The position numbers were made by a program, and so were the translations under genes. Below the pieces are notes generated by a model that saw only the letters and a program-made list of their open reading frames with translations, ran no database searches and was not told the DNA's origin. A stretch of DNA of 64,000 nucleotides, from the NCBI GenBank assembly GCA_019059635.1, contig JAGVRJ010000011.1, positions 1,426,001-1,490,000 on the forward strand, written 5' to 3'. Each line of letters begins with the position of its first letter. Position 1 is the stretch's first letter. Below are positions 34,401 to 45,972 of this stretch, piece by piece. This DNA comes from Proales similis (lineage: Eukaryota > Rotifera > Eurotatoria > Ploima > Proalidae).

Positions 34401-35767
34401 GTTACGTTTGGACTTGGAGCGAATTTCTCAAGATACCAATGCTTTTCATAGAGATCTCCGTAAAAGCGCGAGTACACGTAACAGAAGGCGGCAAGTAGAA
34501 CCATAAGCGCCAAATAGATCAAAATGTAGACATTCAGTTTCCTTTTATGAGGTTAATATTTTAGTTTTTGAAGAAACGGCGATTCTTGCCTTTCCATGCA
34601 AGAGAGCTTGTTCGATTTGAACTTGGAGTTGAGCATCATCTTGGTCTCTTGGCCCGTGTAGACCGCGCAACCGTAGACGAACGGGGCAATGCGCAGAGTG
34701 GAGCCGCGCAGCAGCAGGTTGTCAGGTCCTATCGCTCTGAGATGCGGCGGCCGTCAGAGCAGGCGATCGGGAGGCTGCAGGACGCCACTTACATCTCTCG
34801 GCCTGCGATGAGCAGTTTGCCGCTGAACTCGTACAGCGACAAGTTGGGCGGGTCGCAAACGACGCTGCAGCGAAAGGCGGCCAGCTGCGCCTCGCTCTGC
34901 AGCAGCGGCATGTGCGCGGGCACCACGCGCTGCTTCAGGTTGGTCTCGCCGTCCAGGTTGGCCGTGGTGATGAAGCATTCCTTGTGCAGGCCCTGGGCGT
35001 GCAGCAGCACCAAGTCGCAGGGCACCGGCTCGTCTGCGCCCACTTGCACAATGTCTCCGCACTGAAGCGAGTCATGCACATTCAGTCGACTGCCGATTAA
35101 CGGGCTCAACTTGCCTGGATGTCGCACCATCGCGTCTCCTCGAAGCGGCCGAATCGGAGCACCCGGGTCTTGCTGTTGTTTATCTGGCGGTCGCTGCGGT
35201 GTCTCAGGTAGTCCTCGTACCCCTTTTACCCACTTTCATTCAAATGGCCGGCTCATGGGCTGTCAGCGCCGCACTTACTTGTTTGAGCGCAGTCATTCCA
35301 CTGATCAGGACTAAAGGCACCAGAGAGGCCATCGGACTGATTGGAGGATTCGGTATTATCATCTTTACATTTCATTGTCACGCATATCGGGCCAAACATT
35401 CTTCTCATTCAGCTTACTAGAGTGATGATGTGAGCCATGAAGTAAAAGTTTGCCACTCGGCGGAACTGTTCGAACACATTTTTTGGCAAGAAAGTGAAAA
35501 TCGTGTACTTAGGATCGGGAAATTTTTGTTTTTGTTGAAGAGCATTTCAGAATTTTAAGTTTTACTTTTGAGGTGCGCACTGCGTTCGAGCAGAATTTCT
35601 TGTTTATCGAATGAATTTCAATTCGTCTTAGAACATCGGAAGGCTCCTTTTCCAGGACAAGTCGATTACGGGTGGCTCTCAGTTCAAATTTGGTGTTTTA
35701 CTTTGGTTCGGTCCAGTCTATGCTCATTTATCGGATCCATTTCAATTCCGGTCGAATTCAAGCTCAT
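31498..35767 (-). CDS. ATP11: P4-ATPase, class VI (ATP11-type) phospholipid flippase, copy 2
   Basis: Twenty exons give 1059 residues: exon starts 35767, 35646, 35507, 35362, 35222, 35061, 34736, 34541, 34350, 34199, 34090, 33050, 32852, 32551, 32433, 32245, 32120, 31979, 31847 and 31687. Intron positions and phases match copy 1. The N-terminus ends with the typical [19 protein letters not shown]; motifs [22 protein letters not shown] and [19 protein letters not shown] are intact, so it should be catalytically active. Its TM4 motif is VPLSLYVT where copy 1 has VPISM, and most membrane exons differ strongly from copy 1 while exons 5-7 and much of exon 11 are almost identical. Three introns use GC donors (after exons 5, 7 and 15). 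Confidence 0.92.
33190..33659. repeat. Gene-conversion tract A, copy in ATP11 copy 2
   Basis: Partner of 28342-28811 in the neighbouring paralogue. Confidence 0.9.
33748..34093. repeat. Gene-conversion tract B, copy in ATP11 copy 2
   Basis: Partner of 28900-29245 in the neighbouring paralogue. Confidence 0.9.
34596..35284. repeat. Gene-conversion tract C, copy in ATP11 copy 2
   Basis: Partner of 29746-30434 in the neighbouring paralogue. Confidence 0.92.
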
Positions 35768-36292
35768 TCTAACACGGTCGGCAATTGCTTCTTCTACTCG
35801 GCTCTTCCATTCGAGTCGATTTAGACGAGAATCGTTCGGATCTTCCGATCGCTCGGTCGAATGGGACCTAGGTCACGTGACCGTCGTTAAAACTTGGTTA
35901 TCTCTCAAGATTCAAGCCAATTCTCTTAAGCGACTTGTGATGGGACGATTAATGTCGACAAGTTTATCTCCGCCTCTGCTCATCTTTATTTGTATTTCCA
36001 AACTGCAAGGGCGACTCATCAACAACACGATTAAGGCGAAAGGCAGATGTAAGCAACTCAATACGACTCGACAGCTCAAAGCAGTGCGACCGACTCGTCT
36101 TCTTCAAGATGGACAAGCTCGCAAATTTATGCCGGACATCGAATAGCCTTCTGTCTGACGGATCGATGATGACCGCGACTCGATTATCATTTCGAACTGC
36201 GCAGAAGAATAAATTCCCGAAGATTATAATTATTTAGGCCGAGTGTCCCAAACATGATTTGGCCATGATTTGCATCAAATTTTGCAACAAAG
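35768..36292. other. Head-to-head region of ATP11 copy 2 and the R3HDM4-like gene
   Basis: About 520 bases between the divergent genes, probably a shared promoter and the unresolved 5' exon of the plus-strand gene. A short plus-strand frame starts with an ATG near 36109 but has no donor site that would join it to the next exon. Confidence 0.4.
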
Positions 36293-37712
36293 CCGCTAGT
36301 ATATGACGTTCGTGTTCTGTTCGAGTGCGCTCAGCTGGTTGATTATGCACGCTCCGGCGTCGGCTGCCTGAATGACTTGTCGAAGAAGAGCAAGAGCTTG
36401 CAATATCAAGCAGAGTCGAGAGATGAACTTATTGAGAGCGACTCGGACTCATCGAAAATGACAATTCACCAAAATGCTCATTCTCACATTCCATTTCGAA
36501 ATTGCTTTAAGAAACCAAAGCGAAGAGCGGGCGAACGCGAAATGTCAGTTCAAGTCAGCCAGCGACCAACAAAGCCGACGATCGACTCGGATGAAAACTC
36601 AAATACGTGCAAGTAAGCAAATTCAATCGCCAGTCTTGAAACGCTGGACCGGTGACCGTGTTCGGTCGTCGGATTTCTAAATGGGCCGACCGCCAATTCA
36701 AGAATCATTCTGAATCCGAACTATCAGTACAGCAAGCGAAGCACGCGAAAGCTAAAGAGCAAAAAGAAAGCCAGACGCTACGAGAACCGTAAAAAACTCG
36801 TTTTAGATCAAATCAAAAACGCATTTCAGCGAACGAGTTTAGTGTGCCAATTGCTGAGCATGCTGGACGAAGAGGATCTGATGTTTGAGGAGATCGGGCT
36901 CGTCTTGAACGAGAGGGAGACCGCATTCTCTCGGCTATTCGACGACCCGCATAAGCTTACAGTAATTGTCGTCGTGCAAACTAGTTGAATTTTATGGATT
37001 GAAATCGCGCCAAGGTCTGGATGGAGTTCATCTCAAAGTCCGGCCAAGAGCAAGAGAACATCCTTGATCGATTCGAGCGAGCTGCTGCTGCTCAACCTCT
37101 TGTCAGACAGCGAGTAAGACAGCGAGGCAATTCGGACGGCCTTGACTCGAGTCAAGACAGCAGCGCCTCATTCGATTCGAACGGTAGCCACCGCCTGAGA
37201 CTTATTCGCTTCATTTTCTGATTGGCTCGTGCCAATAGAAGACGAAATGCGCGTGGCCAGACGAAAGTTCGCCCAAATTGATCGAAACATTCAACTGGCG
37301 TTTCACAGGCCTTGTTCACTGGTTTCTAGCATTCGAATTAAATCTGCTTCAATCTGGTTGGGCTGAGACGCTTTTCGTCTGCATTTTAGAATTGCCTGAG
37401 AGTCTACGAGGATCGCGTTATCGAGCACTTTGACAAAGACGAACGGCTCTCCGAGCTGGTGCTCGGACAAATGGACGCCTCGTTCGATCGCCTCATTCTA
37501 CACGGCCTATGTCAATACCTCGATTTGAAATCGCTGAGTAAGCTCTCATTGTGTCTTGTGAGCACTTGTGAGCTAATTGCGCACATGGCTTGTGTCTAGC
37601 TTCAAAGCACAAGGAGCAAACCAAATTCCACATTCAGCTCAAGAGGGAGCAGCGATTCAAAGTGCCGTCCATTCTGCTCTCTCAGTTTGTGGAGCAAACT
37701 TGTTTGGCCTAA
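36293..37712 (+). CDS. R3HDM4: R3H domain-containing protein 4-like (R3HDM4), N-terminus unresolved
   Basis: Exons 36293-36612, 36703-36961, 37015-37183, 37239-37321, 37390-37537 and 37600-37712 join in one frame; the true start codon lies upstream and was not found. The protein has an acidic/basic low-complexity start, a conserved ENRKKLVLDQIKNAF helix, then VWMEFISKSGQEQE and a C-terminal R3H-like region: ASFDRLILHGLCQYLDL and KVPSILLSQFVEQ. These line up with human R3HDM4 in order and spacing (WNDFMNRSGEEQE, SFERLLLHAVCQYMDL, FLPPGLLLSAYLEQ). R3H domains bind single-stranded nucleic acid; the cellular role of R3HDM4 is unknown. AATAAA at 37914-37919. Confidence 0.75.
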
Positions 37713-38287
37713 CCTGTGTCGCACCATTCTAGTATAGCTTAGACTCTAGTTAATTGATGATGGCCCATTCGACTGACTATGAACTGCAATTTGTACATAA
37801 GCCGAGCAGAGCAGAAGCCTGAGAATAGCTTAGTTGATTCACATCTTACTCTCTCTTGGCCGATCATCGGTCACTCGTTAAATAGATTGTTTTGTTTGTC
37901 TCGTTTCAAAAATAATAAACAGTTCAACTGTGGCAAGGTTTTGTTTGCTTTCGTTTTCCAATTCAGAAATGCCCATTCCAGCATAAATTAGAATTTAATT
38001 TGAAATATTTTTTATGTTTTTATGCAACACACACAGAGCGAGATAGAGCAGCTTGGTCATGTGATCGGCGAAGATTCAGACACCGTATGAGGTCGGCACA
38101 TTGAATAGGATGAAGAGGGAGAGCGAAACAAAGAGAGCGAGAAAGAGAGAGAAAGCGACGAGTGGAGGAGAGAGACAGAGAGCGAGTGAAAGGATAATTT
38201 ATCGAACGATCCCAAAAGCCCTTGAGTGACGGCCGACAAGAAGCTGAAATACGAAAGCAGATTGATGAGAGAGAGAAGACCTTGTAA
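37713..38287. other. Intergenic between R3HDM4-like and STARD3
   Basis: Holds the R3HDM4-like polyadenylation signal (AATAAA at 37914-37919) and a GA-rich stretch at 38115-38190. No coding feature supported. Confidence 0.5.
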
Positions 38288-40521
38288 ATGTTGAGCACAA
38301 CCAGAACGGACACGCTCCTCGACCTGAGCATTCGTGTTCAGTCCTCAAGACGATCGTTTCTGCTCTTGTTAATATTCGACTTGATCTTTATCGCTCTCAT
38401 GTGGCTCATCTACTGCACGGTACGCTGAGAATCGTTCTGAATGCGATCTCAATTCGCAGTTCAACCATTTCAGGCAGACCCGAGGCTACTCACTCTACGA
38501 CGCCTATCTCAAAGAGATTCAGCAGTACGACATTGAGACCTCACTATTCGACGTTGTGGTGAGTCCATCTAGCCACTTGGTGTGGATTGGCTCGCTCTAA
38601 CTCGCCAACTCAAACAGGTACTGTCTTTGCTTCGACTGATTGCGCTGACCATCGGCTACGTGTTATTCAAATCGACCTCCTGCTTTCTTATTCTGGTATG
38701 CTCGCCGCTCTCTTGCTTCCCCATCCGCAGTCCTCAACTTGTTCAATCAAAGTCTGTCACATTCGGATCGTCAAGTTTCTTAATCGCCAAAGTCATAATA
38801 TTTGCGGTGAGTCCTCTCTCAGCTCGTCCAGCTTTCGTTCAGCTCTCAAATTTAAGCTTTTTTTCTGCCTCGACAGCTGAAAGGCACTCACAAGGTGCTC
38901 ACAGACTATACTCTACTCATCATATCGTTTCTGGTCGTCTGGGTGCAGACCTGGTACTTGGACGTCAAATTGTTTTCATTAAAAAGCCTAGCCGACGGTA
39001 CGAGTCTGCATTCGATCGAATCGCCCTTATCGACTTAGTGAGCGCTTAAATGCTAGAAATGGACAGCCAACGTCTGGTCGGCCCACGCAGCATTTACGGA
39101 TCGCTCAACCCGTCGCGATTCTCCGAATTCGGCTCGTTCTACTCGCTGGTCAATTCGCCATACGGTAAATTCGAGAATCTCAGACAAACTTAATCGATCG
39201 AACTTGCATTCTATTTGGCCCCAGATTCCGACACAGACGGAAATAACGACGAACAAGCAGAGGCCAGTCCGGAGGCAAACACCTATGCGCCTCGGCGAAA
39301 CAGTGTTCTGGATCCAAACGACTCATTGGTTAGTGGCATTTAGCTTGAGATCGGTATATGCACATTCAACTCTGTTACAGTGTAAAGAGTATCAGCAAGA
39401 GGCCAACAAAATGCTCAGCGAAGTGCTCGAGATTGTTCAAAGCGAGCAAGAGTGGACGATCGAAAAAGAGATTGAGATAACGCAAGAAGCGCTGGGACAA
39501 GTGAAAACGGTTCTGAGCACCAGAAGCCATCAGCAGCTGGGCAAACTGTTCAAATTGAGCTCTTATCTAGCGCACGAAGCCGAGCTCGTTCTCAGGGTGC
39601 TCCGAGACGATATCGACCAGTACCCGACCTGGAATCGTACAGTCAAAGAATCGAGGGTTTGTCTGCGGCGTCGCAAAGATGAGTCGCTTTTGATCCACAT
39701 TCAATCAGGTTCTCAGGCGCATATCACCAAGTACCAGCATCGTCTACGTTTTGACACAACCAGTGGGCCCGATCGCTTCTAGGTAATTAGCAAAGCCAAC
39801 ATGCCTGGCTGCTGGTTCAGTTTGATTAATTTCTACACACCACGCCTTGAACGGCGTCTTGCCAAAACGAAGGGAATTTATCAATTTGAGCAAATACGCG
39901 TTACATGACAACAAGCACGTTCTGGCCGCCAGAGCAGCGCCGCACTCCGACCGTATTTCAATTCCGCGAGACAGTTCCACCGTCAGGCAATTACTGTTTT
40001 ATTCTGCTCTTCCTCGCTGTCTTGCTCTCTCTCTCTCTCTCTCTCTGTGTAAGGCTGATGCCTTTTCTTCTTTGTTTATAACTAGCTTCGTTGCTTTTTG
40101 CGTTAATTTATTGTCTAAATGCAATCACAGGGGCGAGAACGGACCGACTGCGTACGTCATCGAGCCAGCGGGTGAAAACGCGTGCAAGATCACATACATT
40201 GTGAACGTGAATTTAAAAGTAAGCAACCACAGCAGCCGTGCCAGCATCTGTCTCTTTAGTCTGTCTGCTCGCCTTTTGTTCGGCTTGTCTACCAGTCACT
40301 TTGGTTCTCTTCTTTGTATTCTCAGTTGCGGCCTTCGAGCAGCGTTTTATTAATTATCGCTAATTTCTGCTTCTTCTCTCTCTCCTTTTCTCAATGCCAA
40401 AATTGACCTCTGTTTTCCCAAGGGCTGGATTCCACAGCGCATAATTGATCAATCGCTCGGCTCTTCGCAGATTGAATTCATCGAGAGCTTGTCGAATTAT
40501 TTACGAACTTTGAGTAAATAA
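38288..40521 (+). CDS. STARD3: STARD3 (MLN64), late-endosomal sterol-binding protein
   Basis: Eleven exons (38288-38419, 38460-38558, 38618-38806, 38877-38997, 39057-39164, 39225-39328, 39381-39656, 39709-39782, 39873-39986, 40131-40218, 40423-40521) give 467 residues (human 445). The MENTAL domain has four hydrophobic helices (about 20-165), beginning RRSFLLLLIFDLIFIALMW. The linker carries an acidic Ser/Asp-rich segment after residue 200 that may hold an FFAT-like motif. The START domain follows: DQYPTWNRTVKES, VLRRISPSTSIVYVL, GPIASRREFINL, VRGENGPTAYVIEP. STARD3 moves cholesterol at ER-endosome contacts via VAP proteins. The intron after 39986 has a GC donor (CAG/GCAATT); the join restores the conserved RGENGP. 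Intron 1 is only 40 bases. Confidence 0.92.
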
Positions 40522-42240
40522 ATGGCACTTGCATTTGCTATTTGTTTGCTGTTGGAGCGATCGATGATTAGATTGGTTAGCGCAAAAAATGGCAGGCGAG
40601 CGATTGTAGTCATGAAGTTCACACTGTGCGCAACACGGGCACGGCGAGTTACGGAAACGCTTCAAAGCCGAGCCGACAAGCGTGCCGTCAGTTGTTAGTC
40701 ATTTAATCGCAAATTCATCCGCGCTAGCCAGTCAAACAGGGGAATATGCGAAGCGATTACGATGACGGCAATCGTGACGACTGACGCAGGAGCGAATGCT
40801 CGGGCGAGCAAGCAGACAGCTTGAGCAGCCAGTAACTCGATTACTGACAAGCCAAGTTCGCCTATCAACACTCTGTTCTGTTTCGCGCCTATTTCTAATT
40901 ACAAACTAATGAAACTGATTTCCAAACGAGTAATTTCCGACCGAGTGTTGCTTCTTCTGCAGCTGCGACTCGAGGCCGCTTGCATTCAATAGACGACAAA
41001 TTCAGCTTTCCTGCCCGCCCGCCCGCCTGCCTGCCTAGCGGACTGGCATGAATGGATCACACTGATGATTGGTAGAAACGAGCGTGTTGAAATAAGGAAA
41101 TCAAGTTGAGGCGGAAGTTGTTCAAGACGCCAAATGAGTGGCAAAGGCTCACTGGCTGGGACTAAGAGAGAGAGAGAGAGAGGGAGGGAGGGGAGCACGG
41201 GAGAGGAGGAGATGAAGAAAAATAAGGAAGTTAGTCCCAAGTTGAAACTTCATCTTGCTCCATATGTGTGATTATGACGGCATCAGCTGCAGAACGGGCG
41301 CCGCAAGTGCCCTCTGTCATGCCTTCCTCATTCTCATAATTATTTCGCTCTTCTTCCCCTCTTTTGCGTTTTCTTCTCGACAACAACAACAACAACAACT
41401 TTTGACTCATTACTCAGCTTGCACTGGACTCTTTCTCGCTCTCGGATGAGCCGGCCCGCTCGGAGCGATCTGAGTCCGATCTCGAGCATTTATTAAAAAA
41501 CGCTTTTCAGCTCATCTCAATCTACTACTAGGCGTTGTACGCGTCTCACACCAAAGCCCGATCGACTCGGTTCTAATCAAGCCAGTTGTCCTTTTCCCTT
41601 GGAAGCTTTAAATTTGTTCAAATTGGCAGCCAAAACATTTAATAGCAGCCGTTCGCCGTATCAGCATCCAGCAAGCGGGTGTACGAGTGTGCGTGTGTGT
41701 GTGTGTGTAGTGGCGGCCGCTCGTTGCTTAATGAGGCTTCAAATAAATAATCAATAAATTTCAATTATATGGCATGCAAGTTTGCTTGAAAGGATTAATT
41801 ATTACGGGCATAAATCGCTTCCCAGCAGTCGTCCTCGTTCAATTCGTCTCTGATCGCTATGAAGAAGCAGCAGTCGAGCGTCTCTAGTTCATTGCCTCTG
41901 TGCCTTTTACACACACACCACACACACGCGCGCATGCGAGTGATTATAGACACGAAACCGTTCTGAAAGCTGTGTCAATTCACACTGATTAACAAAGACG
42001 GTGAACTGTCGTTCATCTAATGCAGCTGCCGTGCTCTGGCACTGAGGTCGGCGATTCCCTCTTCTTCTCCTTCCTCTGCCAATGCCAACCTCACTTCTCC
42101 CCTTTATCCTGCCCATCACCTTCATCATCATTTTCTTCTCGTTTATTCTACCCTCTCCTCCCTCCTCTCCCTTTCTTTATTGCCTTTTGTTTAGTGGCTG
42201 CTCTCGCTTTCTTCTGATCTCTCCCTTTCTGTTGATCTCT

Positions 42241-42291
<51 letters not shown>

Positions 42292-42925
42292 TCTTTTACC
42301 CTGCCCGTCTTTGCTTTGTTTATATCCAGGCTAAATGCACCTGCGCCTGATTGTTGCAAATTATGCCTTGCTGGTAAATGGCATCAATTTGGACCGAGCC
42401 TGCATGATAGCTCTTGCAGGCACAATAAATATGAGCGATTGTTCTTCTCCGCTTTAAATTTTCCTCTTCGTTCAGGATAATTATCATTTCATGATGGATG
42501 CAACAGAGAGAGAGACACACACATCTTCAGCTCGTCTAACCCCAGTTGGCCTTCTCCTCTCCATTATACATCCAAGAACTCGCCTGTCTGCCTGAAACAC
42601 CGTTCTGCCATCCCCTGCGTCGATCGGCTCAGTCTGCTCGACTTCCTCTGATCGATCCTGATCAATTTACTTGCAACCTTTATCTCTTCTCTAGATGAAC
42701 TGAAGCAGATATTTAATACTCGGAGCATTATTATCATCCTTTTTATCTTGTTAATCATCATCAGCAGCATCATCATCATCAGCATCATCATAATCATTGC
42801 CATCATCGTCCCAAGGAGCTGCATCAGCCCAAGCAGAAGAAGAAGCAGCAGCCGCATTTTCGCAATCATCCTCTTCGCTATCGTCTTCTTGGTTGTCGCC
42901 GATCTGACTCGGATAGATTGCAAAT
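40522..42925. other. 2.4 kb gene-free, low-complexity region
   Basis: The STARD3 stop overlaps an AATAAA. Further on are a GCCC/GCCT tetranucleotide run (41012-41036), GA runs (41166-41200), a (TG)n run (41691-41709), a long (CT)n (42246-42289) and CAT/CAG trinucleotide runs (42755-42800) just before the GPR158-like start. No open frame looks coding. Confidence 0.5.
42246..42289. repeat. (CT)n microsatellite
   Basis: About 22 uninterrupted CT units, the longest simple repeat in the window. Confidence 0.9.
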
Positions 42926-45900
42926 ATGACAATCGACAAGCCAATCAAACAATTGCTCATCATACTGCTGTTCGGCTCTTCAATATGCTTTGCGTCCACA
43001 GCATCGCTAATCGACGCCACAACTGCCATGTTCTATCACATGGCGCACACCAAGTCGTGCGGCACCAATCTTCAGACGCTCAAAATCGACCTGACACCAA
43101 TGTGGAACGTAAAGCTCAAGCCGCAAATAAGCAAGGCCATGGACGCCGCCAAGTTCTTCAACAATTATTTAAACAAGCTCGAGGGCAGTGAGAGCAGAGC
43201 GGTAAGCAACGACGTGCTCTACTACGAGCTGTCCAGGTCGGGCCTCGTTGAATCGCTCAGCCATTTCATATTCTCGTCCAGTCCGCCCGTCGACCGAGCA
43301 GACTTGGCAACGCAGAGCCTTTCTACTGACCCTTACATAATCGGCTACGGCCTGGTACTCGACTCGAGCAGCTCCGCCAAAATGAGCTGCATTTACGTGG
43401 GCAAGAACGACCAAGCCGAACAAGATGCCCGCAGCTCGAACAGCTCTTGCCGGCTGTTGAATCAAGGCGTGACACCATCTCAGCCAGGTGTTCAGCTTAC
43501 GTACGGATTCACTTCGAACGGCAATCACGACTCAGCCGAACTGAACCAAAACTGCTGTGACTGGTTTCAGGACATAAAGAGCGCCTTCAACCAGTTCACT
43601 CAGCAGAGCTACTCAAGCAGATTGGACCGAGACGACCACGAGCAGCGTCTGAACGAGTTCGTCAAGAACGAACGCTTTTCGCCATCGAGCTGGTGTGGCC
43701 CGTTCTACGACTGCTCAAGAGACGCGGGCGGCGTGCCCTTGAACTCGTGGATCTTGACATTTTCACTGCCACTGTTCGACTCGAGGGGTCGATTCAGGGG
43801 CGCGGTGGCCATCAAGCTCGTTCTAGATCAAATGGACGTGAACCAGTGCGACGACGGCGATCCCGTATTCAAAGGCACTCATAAATGCAAGCCAAACTCT
43901 CAATGTGTCTTCATGCCCGGCACCAAATTCAAGTTCAAGTCGGGCAATTACAAATGCAAATGCAGTCTCGGCTTTGTGAACAAGAAAGGCTTGCTGGTGT
44001 CATACGAGGGCGATGAGCTCGAACGTCAATACTGGCTAATGAAGAGCATGAAGAACAGCTCCTATCAGACGGAGTTCAATTGCTTGCCATGCCAAGGCCC
44101 AGACTGCTGCGACGAGGGCAACTCGCAAACCGACACCATGCTTGCCGGCGTCAAAAGCGAAAAGTTAATCGAAAACGAACAGGCCGAGCTGCTCAGACAC
44201 TGCAGACGCTTCAACATGCCACTGCGCCTGACGTTTCTGTTCGTTCAGATCACGTTCATCATGATATGTCTCTCGTTCGCCGTAATTGTGTTTGCCACTC
44301 GTCAGAACAAGGTCTGTGCATCTCCTTTTCAATTTGATTCATGCGACTCTTGCACTTTTCCTCCAATTCTAGTTCATCAAGCACTCAATGTGGATTCTTC
44401 TCGAGCTGATGCTCGTCGGCGCTGTTCTACTCTACTTGACTGTAAGCTCTACTCTACTTGACTCAAGTCTGATTGTCGTGCACTCGTCTAACTCTGATTG
44501 CATTTTGACTAGCCCTTGCTCCGCTTGTTGGAGCCGTCGCCGTTCACGTGCATTGCCATACCCTGGTCAAGAGAGCTCGGCTTCACAATTGTCTACGGAA
44601 TTCTTAATCTCCGACTCTACAAGTAAGCCTGGGCCCTTGGCTCGAGATCAACTTATCTAACAAGCGAACGTCGAAAAGGATTCTGGTCGAATTCCAGTCG
44701 CGCAAGGCGCATTGCGTTCAATTCAAAGAGAAAGACATTTTAAGAAATCTCTTCTTCCTCGTTTTGTGCGTGTTCGGCTATTTGGTCGCGTGGACACTGG
44801 TCGACCTCGACTACATGAGCGAGGGCTTCTCAATGACTCAGGAGACTTCACTGCGCAGTCTTGTTCAGTACTCCATGTGCCGCATCAAGTGGTGGGACTA
44901 TTTTGTGGAAATGGGTCGGTCTCCGTCTGTGTCATTTTTCTCGCCTCCTGAATCTCTAACCTCTTTTCCTTTTTATCGCAGCCGAGTTTTCATTCATTGG
45001 CGTTGGATTCTATCTGCTGTACTGCACCCGGACGGCGCCGTCGCACTTTAACGAGCGCAAATTCATATCAATTGTTATGTGCGCCGAGGGCTTGGTATCC
45101 ACTCTAGTGCATGTAATCAAGTAAGAGAGCGCATTCAATTCACTTTTGGCAATCGCTTTCTCTCTGCCTCTCTCTCTCTCTTCCTCCTCCTTCTCATCTG
45201 TCCTCTCTTCACGCTTTAGCCCTTTATTCTGTCTCTTTCACTCTTTCATATTTTCTCTCTTTCTTTCTCTCTCTCTCTCTCTATATCGTTCTAATGAATC
45301 TTCTTTATCGCTCCACTGAATTAATTCACTTAACTCGCTTCATTTTTTTCAGACACTCGATCTCGCCGTCTTTGCATCCGGACACCATGTTGATTATTTA
45401 CTTTATCCGGTGTCATAGCACAGTCACTCTGATGCTCTTTTTCATATTTGTTACAAAATTGTTCGTTTTGTTTCGTCCCGACGCAGCCGACTATTACGGA
45501 CCGTCGATGCGGCAGATTCCAGTGGATTTACAAGAGCCGTCGGCCAGCGTTGAGTCAGCCAAATTGACGGCTGGAAATTCAAACAACACAAACAACACTA
45601 GCAACCAAGGTCAGACTGGACCCGATCCGGACCTGGCTGACATAAACCTGCGCGATATGCAACCAGACGAGATTCGAGTAAGTTTACTGCTTTGGGTGTC
45701 TATGTCTCAGACTCCTTCTAATGCAGAGTGACCAGAGCGAATTGAGGCGGCTCTACACTCAGCTGCACGTGTACAGAATAAAATCGGTCAAAACAGACAA
45801 CCCGCACATTCAGCAAAAGCGCAAAGTAAAGAAAGCCCGACGCTTCTCAATAGCCAAGAGCCAGTCGAACCGAGACGCCGAGTCCAATCATGCAAGAACG

Positions 45901-45972
45901 CCAGACGAAAGCTTTTGCTCAGCCGAGGCCAATATGCAAATGATGGGCGTCAGCTTTGTAGACGAGAAATGA
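42926..45972 (+). CDS. GPR158/GPR179-like class C orphan receptor
   Basis: Seven exons (42926-44311, 44373-44441, 44513-44622, 44679-44914, 44982-45120, 45353-45677, 45727-45972) give 836 residues. A signal peptide (KQLLIILLFGSSICF) is followed by a Cache-like extracellular domain (about 50-305), a Cys-rich EGF-like module (CKPNSQCVFMPG, YKCKCSLGF), then seven membrane helices starting LRLTFLFVQITFIMICLSF. FIKHSMWILLELMLVGAVLL, LRLLEPSPFTC and CRIKWWDYFVEMAEF match the GPR158 core. Vertebrate GPR158 is a glycine-sensing receptor that binds RGS7/Gbeta5; whether this protein senses an amino acid is inference. The cytosolic tail is short and has an NTNNTSNQ linker and a basic end. Confidence 0.85.

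Noticed and set aside
35568-36146. 192-codon plus-strand open frame
   Set aside because: It runs antisense to the first exons of ATP11 copy 2, has no recognisable domain and is explained by the exons on the other strand.
36789-36829. Apparent 41-base GT-AG intron in the R3HDM4-like gene
   Set aside because: Removing it breaks the frame of the conserved downstream region; reading through keeps the conserved ENRKKLVLDQIKNAF helix.
39657-39780. Read-through of STARD3 exon 7 to a stop at 39780
   Set aside because: The spliced version (52-base intron) aligns without gaps to the START domain; read-through would truncate it.
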